Below, piece by piece: positions 1-10,758 of a stretch of DNA of 64,000 bases. The DNA lies in assembly GCF_009391885.1 (NCBI RefSeq), contig NZ_VZII01000041.1, positions 124,001-188,000 of the forward strand. The letters run 5' to 3'. This stretch comes from Pseudomonas sp. MN1F. GTDB taxonomy: Bacteria; Pseudomonadota; Gammaproteobacteria; Pseudomonadales; Pseudomonadaceae. The translations under genes and the position numbers were made by a program. Under the pieces are notes generated by a model. The model was not told where the DNA came from. It ran no database searches and saw nothing but the letters and a program-made list of their open reading frames with translations. The first letter of the stretch is position 1; each line of letters starts with the position of its first letter.

Positions 1-1986
1 ACGCCGGCAGCAGTCAGTGGCTTCCTGCAGGCCCAGCCAGCGCAGGTGCGCGAGCTGCTGGAGGGTTATGCCAGCGGTTTCAACCGCGCCCTGGCCGAGC
101 GGCGTAGCCAAGGCCTGCCAGCGGAGTGTGGCGATGGCCAGTGGGTGCGCCCGATCGCCAGCCAGGACCTGGTCAAACTGACCCGTCGCCTGCTGGCCGA
201 AGGCGGCGTGGGCCAGTTTGCCGAAGCGCTGGCGGGCGCTCAGCCCCCCAAGCTGGCAGCCCAGCGAGCAACCCCGGGCTTTGACGTGGCGCTGGCCCAG
301 CAGCAGCGCTTTGCCTCCGAGCGCGGCAGCAACGCGGTGGCTGTGGGGGCGCAACGCTCGGCCAATGGCCGTGGCCTGTTGCTGGCCAACCCGCACTTCC
401 CGTGGATGGGTGGCATGCGTTTCTACCAGATGCAGTTGACCATTCCAGGCAAGCTGGATGTCATGGGGGCCGCCTTGCCCGGCCTGCCTGTGGTGAACAT
501 CGGCTTCAACCGCCACCTGGCCTGGACCCACACGGTGGATACCTCGAAGCACTTCACCCTGTATCGCTTGCAGTTGGACCCCAAGGATCCGACCCATTAC
601 CTGCAGGATGGCAAGTCCATCCCCATGGTACGGCAAACCGTGAGCGTCACGGTCAAGGCCGCCGATGGCACCCTCAGCCAGATCGAGCGCCAGGTCTACA
701 GCTCCAGTTTCGGGCCGGTGGTGCAGTGGCCAGGTCGACTGGACTGGGACACCCAGGCAGCCTATAGCCTGCGCGATGCCAACCTGGACAACACGCGCGT
801 GCTGCAACAGTGGTACCGCATCAACCGTGCCGACAGCCTGGAGGCCCTGAAGGGGTCCATCGAACAGTTGCAGGGCATCCCCTGGGTCAACACCCTGGCG
901 GTCGATGCTGCAGGCACGGCGCTGTACCTGAACCAGTCGGTGGTGCCCTATGTCGATCAGCAACTGCTGAGCGAATGCAGCAACCCGGCGGCGCAAGGCC
1001 CGCTGGTAGTGCTGGACGGGTCGCGCAGCGCCTGCCAGTGGAAGGTCGATGCCCAGGCCGCGCAGCCTGGCATCTTCCCGGCACGGATGCTGCCCAGCCT
1101 GGAGCGCAACGACTTTGTGCAGAACTCCAACGACCCAGCCTGGATGGCCAACCCGGCCCAGCCGTTGACCGGCTTCTCGCCGTTGATCAGCCGCAGCGAC
1201 CAGCCACTGGGCATGCGCGGCCGCTTTGCCCTCGAGCGCCTGCAAGGCAGCGCCAAGCTGAGCGTCGACGACTTGCAGCGCATGGTGCTGGATGACGACG
1301 TGTACCTGGCCAGCCTGGTACTGCCCGACCTGCTGCAGTGGTGCAAAGGGGTTGAGGCCGACCTGCAGGCCGTGTGCGCCAGCCTCGCCGCCTGGAATGG
1401 CAAGGCCGATCTGAACAGTGGTATCGGCCTGGTGCATTTCCAGAACATGGTCGAGGCCCTGGCCAAGCACCCGCAAAGCTGGCGTGTGGCCTTCGACCCG
1501 GCAGACCCGCAGCACACCCCGCGTGGCCTGGCGGTGGAGCAGGCGGCAGTGCGCAAGCTGTTGCGCGAAGCGGCCTTGACGTCATTGCAGCAAGTAGCCA
1601 AGGCCGGTGTGGAGGAGGGCAGCCGTTGGGGGCAGATCCAGCAAGCCGCCGATGGCACGCCGGTACCGGGCGGGCCGCAGCAGCTGGGGGTCTACAACGC
1701 GATGTTCAGCGTGCCGCACGGGCCGGGTAAGCGCCTGGTGGTCAGTGGTACCAGCTACCTGCAGGTGGTGAATTTCACTGAAGATGGGCCACAGGCGCGC
1801 GGGCTGCTGGCGTTCTCGCAGTCCAGCGAGGCCGGCTCGGCGCACTTCAGTGACCAGACCAAGGTGTTCTCGGCCAAGCAGCTGGCAGCGATACCGTTTA
1901 CCGAGGCGCAGATCAAGGCGGACCCGGAGTATCGGCAGTATGTGATCAGTGAGCGGGACAAGGGGGCCGTGGCCAGCCGGCCTTGA
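1..1986 (+). CDS. pvdQ: PvdQ-type acyl-homoserine lactone / pyoverdine acylase (5' truncated)
   Basis: Periplasmic Ntn-hydrolase of the penicillin acylase family. PvdQ removes the fatty acid from pyoverdine precursors and also cleaves long-chain acyl-homoserine lactones. The frame is open from base 1, so the start, signal peptide and most of the alpha chain lie outside the window. The autoprocessing site is visible: Gly followed by the nucleophile Ser (codon 328-330) in the motif GSNAVAVG, which begins the beta chain. Family blocks follow, including LLANPHFPW, LPGLPVVNIGF, LAWTHTVDTS and DFVQNSNDPAW. The match to PvdQ extends to the C-terminus (ARGLLAFSQSSE and the DQT motif). No other pyoverdine gene is visible nearby, so the gene sits outside a siderophore cluster here. 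It could be called simply a penicillin acylase family protein, but PvdQ fits best. Confidence 0.9.
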   Translation, partial: TPAAVSGFLQAQPAQVRELLEGYASGFNRALAERRSQGLPAECGDGQWVRPIASQDLVKLTRRLLAEGGVGQFAEALAGAQPPKLAAQRATPGFDVALAQQQRFASERGSNAVAVGAQRSANGRGLLLANPHFPWMGGMRFYQMQLTIPGKLDVMGAALPGLPVVNIGFNRHLAWTHTVDTSKHFTLYRLQLDPKDPTHYLQDGKSIPMVRQTVSVTVKAADGTLSQIERQVYSSSFGPVVQWPGRLDWDTQAAYSLRDANLDNTRVLQQWYRINRADSLEALKGSIEQLQGIPWVNTLAVDAAGTALYLNQSVVPYVDQQLLSECSNPAAQGPLVVLDGSRSACQWKVDAQAAQPGIFPARMLPSLERNDFVQNSNDPAWMANPAQPLTGFSPLISRSDQPLGMRGRFALERLQGSAKLSVDDLQRMVLDDDVYLASLVLPDLLQWCKGVEADLQAVCASLAAWNGKADLNSGIGLVHFQNMVEALAKHPQSWRVAFDPADPQHTPRGLAVEQAAVRKLLREAALTSLQQVAKAGVEEGSRWGQIQQAADGTPVPGGPQQLGVYNAMFSVPHGPGKRLVVSGTSYLQVVNFTEDGPQARGLLAFSQSSEAGSAHFSDQTKVFSAKQLAAIPFTEAQIKADPEYRQYVISERDKGAVASRP

Positions 1987-2008
1987 GGCGAGAGCCTGTC
2001 ATGGCCTA

Positions 2009-2090
2009 TTCGCGGGTAAACCCGCTCCCACAGGGACTGCACCAAGGCTACATGCGGTGCAATTCCTGTGGGAGCGGGTTTACCCGCGAA
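2009..2090. repeat. Inverted pair of REP palindromes
   Basis: Two 27-nt arms, 2009-2035 and 2064-2090, are reverse complements apart from a mismatch or two. Each contains the P. putida REP core TTCGCGGGTAAACCCGC followed by TCCCACAGG. They lie 28 bases apart in the gap between the convergent genes pvdQ and lpxH. Such pairs can fold into a cruciform or long stem-loop and may act as a bidirectional 3' end. Confidence 0.85.
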
Positions 2091-2107
2091 GAAGACAGCT
2101 CAATCCG

Positions 2108-2830
2108 TCAGGAGAACTCGAACGGTTCCAGGGCAAAGCCTTGCCCATCAACCTGCAAGGTCCAGCCCCGTCGGTCCCAATCTCCCAGCACGATGCGCCG
2201 TGCCGGTTCGCCATCCACCACCAGCTTGTGGATCGCCGGACGGTGGGTGTGGCCATGCACCAGCGTGCGTACGCCGTGCGCTGCCATCACTTTCGGTACT
2301 TCTTCCGGCGTAACGTCGACGATTTCGGTAGCCTTCATGCGGGTCTGCGCACGGCTTTCGCTGCGCAGCTTGCGTGCCAGTTTCTGCCGGGTGGTCAGCG
2401 GCAGGTGCCGGAGGATCCACAGGCTCACCGGGTTACGCAGGTAGCGGCGCATCTTCATGTAGGCCAGGTCACGGGTGCACAGGGTGTCGCCATGCATCAG
2501 CAGCACCTGTTCACCGCCCAGTTCGATCACGCTCGGGTCGGCCAGCAGCGTGCAGCCGGCGGCCGCGCAGAAGTCCTGGCCAATCAGGAAGTCGCGGTTG
2601 CCATGCATCAGGTAGATCGCCGTGCCGCTGTCGCTGAGCTGGCGCAAGGCCTGGCAGATCGACTGCTGGAACGGGGTCATGGCATCGTCGCCGATCCATG
2701 CTTCGAAGAAGTCACCGAGGATGTACAACGCCTTGGCGTGACGGGCGCGGCCGTCGAGCAGATCAAGAAACGCCCGGGTAATGTCCGGGCGTTCTTCTTG
2801 CAAGTGCAGATCGGAGATCAGCAGGATCAC
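2108..2830 (-). CDS. lpxH: UDP-2,3-diacylglucosamine diphosphatase
   Basis: Peripheral membrane metallophosphoesterase that hydrolyses UDP-2,3-diacylglucosamine to lipid X and UMP in lipid A synthesis. All calcineurin-like metal motifs are present in order: SDLHL (D7, H9), GDFFE, GNRDF, HGD and the late HGHTH. The length of 240 residues is normal for LpxH. The start is GTG at 2830, and its GTGA overlaps the TGA stop of ppiB, so the two genes are translationally coupled. The overlap and the position of the first metal motif at residue 7 both support this start. Confidence 0.95.
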   Translation of the reverse strand: MILLISDLHLQEERPDITRAFLDLLDGRARHAKALYILGDFFEAWIGDDAMTPFQQSICQALRQLSDSGTAIYLMHGNRDFLIGQDFCAAAGCTLLADPSVIELGGEQVLLMHGDTLCTRDLAYMKMRRYLRNPVSLWILRHLPLTTRQKLARKLRSESRAQTRMKATEIVDVTPEEVPKVMAAHGVRTLVHGHTHRPAIHKLVVDGEPARRIVLGDWDRRGWTLQVDGQGFALEPFEFS

Positions 2831-3330
2831 TCAATGATCTCGGCTTTCTCGATGATCACGTCTTCTTTCGGCACGTCCTGGTGGCCAGCTTTGGAACCGG
2901 TGGCAACTTTCTCGATAGCGTCGACAACCTCACGGCCTTCGATCACTTCGCCGAACACGGCGTAGCCCCAGCCCTGGGTGTTCTTGCCGCTGTGGTTGAG
3001 GAAGTCATTGTTGGAGGCGTTGATGAAGAACTGCGCGGAAGCGGAGTGCGGATCCATGGTACGGGCCATGGCGATGGTGTACTTGTCGTTCTTCAGGCCA
3101 TTGTCGGCTTCGTTCTGGATGCTGGGACGCTTGTCACGCTTTTCGTTCATGCCTGGCTCGAAACCGCCGCCCTGGATCATGAAGCCCTTGATCACGCGGT
3201 GGAAGACGACGTTGCTGTAATGGCCGGCCTTGACGTACTCAATGAAGTTGGCCACGGTCACAGGGGCTTTTTCAGCGTTCAGTTGCAGGACGATGTCGCC
3301 GTGGTTGGTGCTCAGTTTGACTTTGGACAT
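2827..3330 (-). CDS. ppiB: Peptidyl-prolyl cis-trans isomerase, cyclophilin type (PpiB)
   Basis: Cytoplasmic cyclophilin that catalyses cis-trans isomerisation of Xaa-Pro bonds. The 167-residue chain contains the cyclophilin blocks FHRVIKGFMIQGG (catalytic Arg in FHRV), SASAQFFIN and the late GYAVFGEV. There is no signal peptide, which indicates the cytoplasmic PpiB form rather than periplasmic PpiA. The frame continues upstream to 3432, but the ATG at 3330 (MSKVKLSTNHGD) matches the family N-terminus and is chosen. The gene is divergent from glnS across a gap of about 250 bases and overlaps lpxH by four bases. Confidence 0.95.
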   Translation of the reverse strand: MSKVKLSTNHGDIVLQLNAEKAPVTVANFIEYVKAGHYSNVVFHRVIKGFMIQGGGFEPGMNEKRDKRPSIQNEADNGLKNDKYTIAMARTMDPHSASAQFFINASNNDFLNHSGKNTQGWGYAVFGEVIEGREVVDAIEKVATGSKAGHQDVPKEDVIIEKAEIIE

Positions 3331-3578
3331 GCTGAAATTCGCTCTTTCAAGGCATTCGGGAATAGGGTGCGCAGGGCGCGTGTAGTCACCTGACGCAGGA
3401 TCGGGCAAACGCGACACATGTTCATGGCTCATGCCGCGCAGCGGCCATTTTGCACGGATCGCGATAAATCGCGCCAGTTTGTCGGTGCCCGGCTGTCAGC
3501 AGCTTGACTGCTTCGGCTATGATAGGCCCTTTGATTCAATCGGCCTACCCAGGCCGGACACGTGCATTCAAGGATCCT

Positions 3579-5282
<1,704 letters not shown>

Positions 5283-5291
5283 GGAATCGCC

Positions 5292-6674
5292 GTGCTTACC
5301 ATCTACAACACGCTGAGCAAGACCAAGGAAGCCTTCAAGCCGCTCGAAGGCAACAAGGTGCGCATGTACGTGTGCGGCATGACCGTGTACGACTACTGCC
5401 ACCTTGGCCACGGCCGCAGCATGGTGGCGTTCGACCTGGTCACCCGTTGGCTGCGTAAAAGCGGCTACGACCTGACCTACGTGCGCAACATCACCGACAT
5501 CGACGACAAGATCATCAACCGCGCCAACGAAAACGGCGAGGCGTTCGACGCCCTGACCGCGCGCATGATCGACGCGATGCACGAAGACGAGCGCCGGCTG
5601 AACATCCTCAAGCCGGACCTGGAACCGCGTGCCACCGACCACATCGCCGGCATGCACGCGATGATCCAGACCCTGATCGACAAAGGCTACGCCTACGCGC
5701 CGGGCAACGGCGACGTGTACTACCGGGTCGGCAAGTTCGTCGGCTACGGCAAGCTGTCGCGCAAGAAGATCGAAGACCTGCGCATCGGTGCCCGCATCGA
5801 GGTCGACGAGGCCAAGCAGGATCCACTGGACTTCGTCCTGTGGAAAGGCGTCAAGCCGGGCGAGCCAAGCTGGGAGTCGCCGTGGGGCCCGGGCCGTCCG
5901 GGCTGGCACATCGAGTGCTCGGTGATGTCCACCTGCTGCCTGGGCGAGAGCTTCGACATCCACGGTGGCGGCAGCGACCTGGAGTTCCCGCACCACGAGA
6001 ACGAGATCGCGCAGAGCGAGGCGGCCACTGGCAAGCAGTACGCCAACAGCTGGATGCACTGCGGCATGATCCGTATCAATGGCGAGAAGATGTCCAAGTC
6101 GTTGAACAACTTCTTCACCATCCGCGACGTGCTCGACAAGTACCACCCCGAGGTAGTGCGCTACCTGCTGGTGGCCAGCCACTACCGCAGCGCCATCAAC
6201 TACTCCGAAGACAGCCTGCGCGATGCCAAGGGCGCCCTGGAGCGCTTCTACCACGCACTGCGCGGCCTGCCGCGGGTTGCCGCCAAGGGGGGCGAGGCGT
6301 TCGTCGAGCGCTTCAGCGTGGCGATGAACGACGACTTCGGTACGCCGGAAGCCTGCGCCGTGCTGTTTGACCTGGTGCGCGAGATCAACCGCCTGCGTGA
6401 CAGCGATGTCGACGCGGCGGCGGGCCTGGCCGGTCGCCTGCGTGAGCTGGGTGATGTGCTGGGTGTACTGCAGCTGGAGGCCGATGACTTCCTGCGTGCC
6501 GGGGCCGAAGGCAAGGTCGATGCGGCTGAGGTGGAAGCCTTGATTCAGGCGCGCCTGCAGGCGCGTGCAGACAAGAACTGGGCTGAGTCCGACCGTATCC
6601 GTGATCAGATCACGGCCATGGGCGTGGTGCTGGAAGACAGCAAGGGTGCAACCACCTGGCGCCTGGCTGACTGA
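5292..6674 (+). CDS. cysS: Cysteinyl-tRNA synthetase
   Basis: Class I synthetase that charges tRNA(Cys), 460 residues. The zinc ligands used for cysteine selection are visible: C28 (YVCGMTVYD), C209 (HIECSVMS), H234 and E238 (FPHHENE). The HIGH equivalent is HLGH at 37-40 and KMSKS is at 266-270. The start is GTG 5292 (MLTIYNTLS), with the weak ribosome site AAGGA just after the glnS stop. A strong stem-loop follows the stop codon. Confidence 0.97.
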   Translation: MLTIYNTLSKTKEAFKPLEGNKVRMYVCGMTVYDYCHLGHGRSMVAFDLVTRWLRKSGYDLTYVRNITDIDDKIINRANENGEAFDALTARMIDAMHEDERRLNILKPDLEPRATDHIAGMHAMIQTLIDKGYAYAPGNGDVYYRVGKFVGYGKLSRKKIEDLRIGARIEVDEAKQDPLDFVLWKGVKPGEPSWESPWGPGRPGWHIECSVMSTCCLGESFDIHGGGSDLEFPHHENEIAQSEAATGKQYANSWMHCGMIRINGEKMSKSLNNFFTIRDVLDKYHPEVVRYLLVASHYRSAINYSEDSLRDAKGALERFYHALRGLPRVAAKGGEAFVERFSVAMNDDFGTPEACAVLFDLVREINRLRDSDVDAAAGLAGRLRELGDVLGVLQLEADDFLRAGAEGKVDAAEVEALIQARLQARADKNWAESDRIRDQITAMGVVLEDSKGATTWRLAD

Positions 6675-6685
6675 TCGATGTAATT

Positions 6686-6710
6686 GGGGCCGCGAAGCGG
6701 CCCCAGCTTT
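6686..6710 (+). terminator. Rho-independent terminator after cysS
   Basis: A perfect 8-bp stem GGGGCCGC / GCGGCCCC with a GAA loop (6686-6704) is followed by a short T tract. It lies between the convergent cysS and histidine kinase genes. Confidence 0.8.
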
Positions 6711-8100
6711 ACTTGGCCAAACCGGCCAGCGGGCAGTGCAACACCAGTTTCGCCCCACCCAGCTCGCTCTCGCCGATCTCCAACCCAAACCCGTGCAGGT
6801 CGACGATCGCCGCAACGATCGACAACCCCAGCCCGAAGCCGGAATGGCGGTGGCCTTCCTCGCTGCGATAGAACCGCTTCAGCACCGCAGTCCGCTCCTC
6901 TTCGGCAATCCCTGGCCCGCTGTCTTCGATAGCAATGTGCACACCTAGCTCATCCTGAGTCGCCTTGATGGCAACCCGGCCGTCTTCGGGCGTGAACTTG
7001 ATGGCATTGCCCACCAGGTTGGCCAGCGCTTCGAACAGCAACTCGCGATCACCATGCAGCGCCGGCAACTGGGCAGGCTGTTCGAGATTCAGGCGGATGC
7101 CGCCATCCTCGGCCAGTGGCAGATAGAAGTCATGCAGTTCCACCAGCAAGTCGTGCGGATCAAGCTGAACGAAGCCGGCGCGGCGCTGGCGGTCTTCCAG
7201 CTCGCTGATACGCAGCAAGCCACGGAAGCGTGCCATCAAGGTGTCGGTTTCACCGATCGCCTGGTCCAGCGCTTCGGCTTGTGGTGAATCGTGCGCGCTT
7301 TGCTGACGAATACGGTACAGCTGCGCCCGCAGGCGGGTGAGGGGCGTGCGCAGGTCGTGGGCGATGTTGTCGCAGACGCCTTTGACCTCATGCATCAGCC
7401 GCTCGATGCGGTCAAGCATGGCGTTGACGATATCGGCGAGCATGTCCAGCTCATCGCGGCGTGCTGACAGCGGCAAACGGTGGGTGAGGTCGCCGGCGAC
7501 GATCAGCTCGGCCTGCGCCTGTATCGCACGAATGCGCTTGAGCGGGCGGCGACGCAGCAGGTACCAACCGGCAAACCCCGGAATCAGGGTCAGCGAGATA
7601 CCCCACATCAAGGCATGCAGGATGATGCGGGTGACCACGAACAACGAGCCATTGTCGCGGAACAGCACCAGCCAACGGCCATCCTGCACCTTGATCGCCA
7701 CCGCATCGCAGCTGTCACGTGGCATGTGCGGGTCGTCGGCGTCCAGGCAGTGCTTGAGCTCGTGCACCTTGCCGTCCAGGCCAAGGTCAGGCGGGATCGC
7801 GCGAATACGCCCGCCCACCGGGTTGAGCTGGGCATCGAACAGGCCATAGGCATCGAAACTGCGCTCTTCGAATGCCTGGCTGGCGATCAGGGCGTCGTCC
7901 AGCTGCTTGCCACTCATGTGTGCGAACAGGTGCTGGCGCTGCAGCATGGAGTGGCGGGTGAGCTTGTTCAGGTAGCTGGAAACCTCGAAGTACAGCACGC
8001 CCATGAGGATGCTGCTCCAGGCCACGAACAGGAAACTGTACAGCGCCAGCAGGCGGCTGGTGGACGAACTCCAGCCCTTAGACGGGTTCAGCAATGGCAT
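6709..8100 (-). CDS. Two-component sensor histidine kinase
   Basis: Inner-membrane sensor kinase of 463 residues. Hydrophobic segments at about 18-38 and 156-182 flank a periplasmic domain of about 115 residues. A HAMP linker (about 185-235) follows, then the dimerisation/phosphoacceptor motif NIAHDLRTPLTRLR with H248, and a HATPase domain with an N box (ALANLVGNAIKF) and G boxes (EDSGPGIAEEE, GFGLGLSIV). The gene begins inside the 3' end of the response regulator gene (23-base overlap), so the pair is coupled. The sensed signal cannot be read from sequence. The ATG at 8100 is the only good start. Confidence 0.93.
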   Translation of the reverse strand: MPLLNPSKGWSSSTSRLLALYSFLFVAWSSILMGVLYFEVSSYLNKLTRHSMLQRQHLFAHMSGKQLDDALIASQAFEERSFDAYGLFDAQLNPVGGRIRAIPPDLGLDGKVHELKHCLDADDPHMPRDSCDAVAIKVQDGRWLVLFRDNGSLFVVTRIILHALMWGISLTLIPGFAGWYLLRRRPLKRIRAIQAQAELIVAGDLTHRLPLSARRDELDMLADIVNAMLDRIERLMHEVKGVCDNIAHDLRTPLTRLRAQLYRIRQQSAHDSPQAEALDQAIGETDTLMARFRGLLRISELEDRQRRAGFVQLDPHDLLVELHDFYLPLAEDGGIRLNLEQPAQLPALHGDRELLFEALANLVGNAIKFTPEDGRVAIKATQDELGVHIAIEDSGPGIAEEERTAVLKRFYRSEEGHRHSGFGLGLSIVAAIVDLHGFGLEIGESELGGAKLVLHCPLAGLAK

Positions 8101-8758
8101 AGCCCGAGCCCCGTACCGTACGGATCAGCGGCGACTGGCCGGGGGCGTCGATCTTCTTGCGCAGGCGGCCGATGTGCACGTCGATCAGGTTGGTGCCCGG
8201 GTCGAAGTGGTAACCCCAGACTTCCTCGAAGATCATCATCCGCGTGATCACCTGGCCGCTGTGGCGCATCAGGTATTCCAGCAGCTTGTACTCGGTGGGC
8301 AGCAGGTTGAGGGTGTGCTCGCCACGGCGGGCCTCGTGGCTGATCAGGTCCAGCTGCAGGTCGGCGACCTGCAGGCGGGTCTGGGTCATGGGCACGCTGT
8401 TGCGCCGCAGCAGCACTTCGACCCGTGCCGCCATCTCGTCGGAGGCGAACGGTTTGGTCAGGTAGTCGTCGCCACCGGCGCGCAGGCCGCGCACGCGCTC
8501 ATCCACGTCGGAGAGGGCGCTGATCATCAGGATCGGCGTGGCGATTTTCAGGTTGCGCAGGGTGGTGACGATCGTCAGGCCATCGACCTCGGGCAGCATG
8601 CGGTCGACGGTGATCAGGTCGTAACCGCCGGCGATGGCCTTGGCCAGGCCCTCGCGGCCGTTGTCGGCCCAATCCACTTCCAGGCCGTGGCTGGAGAGTT
8701 CGGCGACGATTTCCTGGCCGGTGACGGCGTCGTCTTCGATGGTCAGTACGCGTGGCAT
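8078..8758 (-). CDS. OmpR/PhoB-family response regulator
   Basis: Transcriptional regulator of 226 residues. The receiver domain has acidic residues E8, D9 and D10, phosphoacceptor D52 (LITVDRMLPEVDG) and the conserved Lys in LTKPF. A winged-helix output domain follows, ending in IRTVRGSGYAI, typical of the OmpR class. The start at 8758 (MPRVLTIEDD) is chosen because it begins the receiver fold; the frame extends to 8875 without family similarity. It is the partner of the overlapping histidine kinase gene downstream. Confidence 0.94.
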   Translation of the reverse strand: MPRVLTIEDDAVTGQEIVAELSSHGLEVDWADNGREGLAKAIAGGYDLITVDRMLPEVDGLTIVTTLRNLKIATPILMISALSDVDERVRGLRAGGDDYLTKPFASDEMAARVEVLLRRNSVPMTQTRLQVADLQLDLISHEARRGEHTLNLLPTEYKLLEYLMRHSGQVITRMMIFEEVWGYHFDPGTNLIDVHIGRLRKKIDAPGQSPLIRTVRGSGYAIAEPV

Positions 8759-8843
8759 GCTCGATCCTGGGCGTCTAATGGAGACTTGATTGTGCCAAAG
8801 AATAGCCAAACGGCGATTTAAGAAAAATTCATCTACGGCGCGT

Positions 8844-8880
8844 GAAACAAAACGGGGCATGCCAGTGTCTGGCATGCCCC
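8844..8880 (-). terminator. Rho-independent terminator after ilvE
   Basis: An 11-bp perfect stem, 8854-8864 paired with 8870-8880, has a 5-nt loop. On the minus strand it is followed by TTTTGTTT. It lies directly downstream of the ilvE stop. Confidence 0.88.
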
Positions 8881-8903
8881 GTCGATCAGCGTGGTGCAGC
8901 GGC

Positions 8904-9923
8904 TCAGGCGACCTTGACGATCCAGCCGGCTGGCGCTTCGACGTCGCCGCTCTGGATACCGGTCAGCTCGTTGTAGAGCTTCTGGGTGACCGGGCCGACT
9001 TTTTCCAGGTCGTGGAACACGTGCAGCTTGCCGTTGTACTCGATGCCACCGATCGGGGTGATCACCGCAGCGGTGCCGCAAGCGCCGGCTTCGATGAAGC
9101 GGTCGAGCTTGCTGATTTCGACGTCGCCTTCGATCACGGTCAGGCCCAGGCGCGATTGTGCCAGTTCCATCAGCGACAGGCGGGTGATGCCTGGCAGTAC
9201 CGAGGCCGATTTCGGGGTGACGAATTCGTTGTTGGCGGTGATGCCGAAGAAGTTGGCCGAACCGACTTCCTCGATCTTGGTGTGGGTCAGCGGATCGAGG
9301 TAGATGGCGTCGGCGAAGTTGGCCTTCTTGGCTTCAGCGCCCGGCTGCAGGCTGGCAGCGTAGTTGCCACCGACCTTGGCTGCGCCAGTGCCCTGAGGGG
9401 CGGCACGGTCGAAGCTGGAGATCTGGAAGTTGTGCGGCTTCATGCCGCCTTTGAAGTACGAGCCGACCGGGATGGCGAAGATCGAGAAGATGAACTCGGG
9501 GGCGGTGCGCACGCCGATGTTGTCGCCAGTGCCGATCACGAACGGGCGCAGGTACAGGGCGCCTTTGCCGTGCGGCGGGACGAACTTCTCGTTGGCCTTG
9601 ACCACTTGCTTGCACGCTTCGATGAACACATCGGTTGGCACCTGCGGCATCAGCAGGCGCGCGCAGCTGCGCTGCATGCGGGCGGCGTTCTGGTCTGGGC
9701 GGAACAGGTTGATCGAGCCGTCCTTGCAACGGTAGGCCTTGAGGCCCTCGAAGCATTGTTGACCATAGTGCAGGGCGGTGGAGCCTTCACTGATGTGCAG
9801 CACGTTGTCTTCGGTCAGGGTGCCTTTGTCCCACTCACCGTTGCGCCATACGGACAGGTAGCGCTTGTCGGTCTTGATGTAGTCGAAACCCAGCTTGTCC
9901 CAGTTAATGCTTTCGTTACTCAT
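8904..9923 (-). CDS. ilvE: Branched-chain amino acid aminotransferase
   Basis: PLP-dependent fold IV transaminase that interconverts Leu, Ile and Val with their 2-oxo acids using glutamate/2-oxoglutarate. The 339-residue length and motifs such as ALHYGQQCFEGLKAYR and LYLRPFVIGTG place it in the longer, eukaryote-like BCAT type. The PLP lysine is K183 in AAKVGGNYAAS, and the downstream EEVGSANFFGI block is conserved. It is transcribed alone: a terminator follows, and about 140 bases free of features separate its start from a REP-like hairpin. Confidence 0.95.
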   Translation of the reverse strand: MSNESINWDKLGFDYIKTDKRYLSVWRNGEWDKGTLTEDNVLHISEGSTALHYGQQCFEGLKAYRCKDGSINLFRPDQNAARMQRSCARLLMPQVPTDVFIEACKQVVKANEKFVPPHGKGALYLRPFVIGTGDNIGVRTAPEFIFSIFAIPVGSYFKGGMKPHNFQISSFDRAAPQGTGAAKVGGNYAASLQPGAEAKKANFADAIYLDPLTHTKIEEVGSANFFGITANNEFVTPKSASVLPGITRLSLMELAQSRLGLTVIEGDVEISKLDRFIEAGACGTAAVITPIGGIEYNGKLHVFHDLEKVGPVTQKLYNELTGIQSGDVEAPAGWIVKVA

Positions 9924-10065
9924 GACACCCTCGATTGTCTTGCAAGTGCCCGATCGCTCGGGCTGCTGTTATATGCGCACCTCGCCACGATAATACATCC
10001 ATCGCGGATCGGGAACGGCCAGTCACGAATTGGCCATTATCTGAACGTTCTCGATTGCCTGGGCC

Positions 10066-10096
10066 GGCCTCTTCGCGGGTTTACCCGCGAAGAGGC
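10066..10096. repeat. REP-type palindrome
   Basis: A near-perfect hairpin, GGCCTCTTCGCGGGT paired with ACCCGCGAAGAGGCC around TT. It shares the core CGCGGGTTTACCCGCG with the REP pair at 2009-2090. It lies between the ilvE promoter region and the end of the next minus-strand gene, where it may serve as a 3' end. Confidence 0.7.
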
Positions 10097-10125
10097 CAGT
10101 CCAGAAAAACAAGGTCCGGCTGACT

Positions 10126-10476
10126 TCAGGGGTGCTTCAGGCGCCGGTTCCAGTCCCCAGCGTGGTTGCGCACGCAAGCTTCCTCGCTGTCAAAGCGTAC
10201 ATGCCAGGCCACGTGGTCCAACTGCACGCCCGCCTCATCGAGCGCCTGGGCCGTCAGCGCCAGCATGCGTGCCTTGGCCTCCCCAGCCAACGCTGCTGCT
10301 TTTTCGGCCTCACGCTCGAACACCCAGGTAATGCGCAAGCTAGCCGGAAAGTCATCCGGATCCAGCCGATGGGTCAGCCAGCTGAACCCCACGATCTCTG
10401 CCTTGGCGCTTTCGCAAGCGTCAGTCAGGCAGGCGACCAATTCGCGCTCCAGGCGCGCCAGGTCACGTTTGCTCAT
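10126..10476 (-). CDS. Conserved hypothetical protein
   Basis: I do not recognise a named family. It is a soluble 116-residue protein without a signal peptide or membrane segment. It is rich in Glu, Arg and Ala, and the N-terminal half looks helical (RDLARLERELVACLTDACESA). The C-terminus carries the pattern HVRFDSEEACVRNHAGDWNRRLK. The start is ATG 10476 (MSKRDLARLE); a TTG three codons earlier is less likely. It is divergent from the urease operon and its role is unknown. Confidence 0.65.
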   Translation of the reverse strand: MSKRDLARLERELVACLTDACESAKAEIVGFSWLTHRLDPDDFPASLRITWVFEREAEKAAALAGEAKARMLALTAQALDEAGVQLDHVAWHVRFDSEEACVRNHAGDWNRRLKHP

Positions 10477-10634
10477 GTTTTTCAAAACCGGTTCCCATAC
10501 CGAAGGCTAGTGAAAGACTTTAGCGCAGCACCGAAACAGGGCCAAGTGCCGCCCCTGCAATGTGCGCTGCAACCCCGTATGCCCCATGCCAGAGCCATCG
10601 CCGTGAAGGTTTCATCTTCGTTCACCTGCGAAGT

Positions 10635-10649
10635 TGGCCCGCAACCTGC
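10635..10649 (+). promoter_or_regulatory. Candidate sigma-54 promoter for the urease operon
   Basis: TGGCCC-N5-CTGC matches the -24/-12 consensus TGGCAC-N5-TTGC at eight of ten positions, with the correct GG-to-GC spacing. It lies about 110 bases before the ureD start. Nitrogen-regulated urease transcription by RpoN/NtrC is known in pseudomonads, which makes the site plausible. A clean NtrC enhancer was not found. Confidence 0.5.
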
Positions 10650-10758
10650 TATATCCAGGCAACGAAATTTGATCGAGTGGTCAGTCTGCAGTTGCCCGAA
10701 AAGGCCACGCATGACCCTCTAAACGGCCGCCAGGCCACGGATATCAAGGGGCCGCAGG

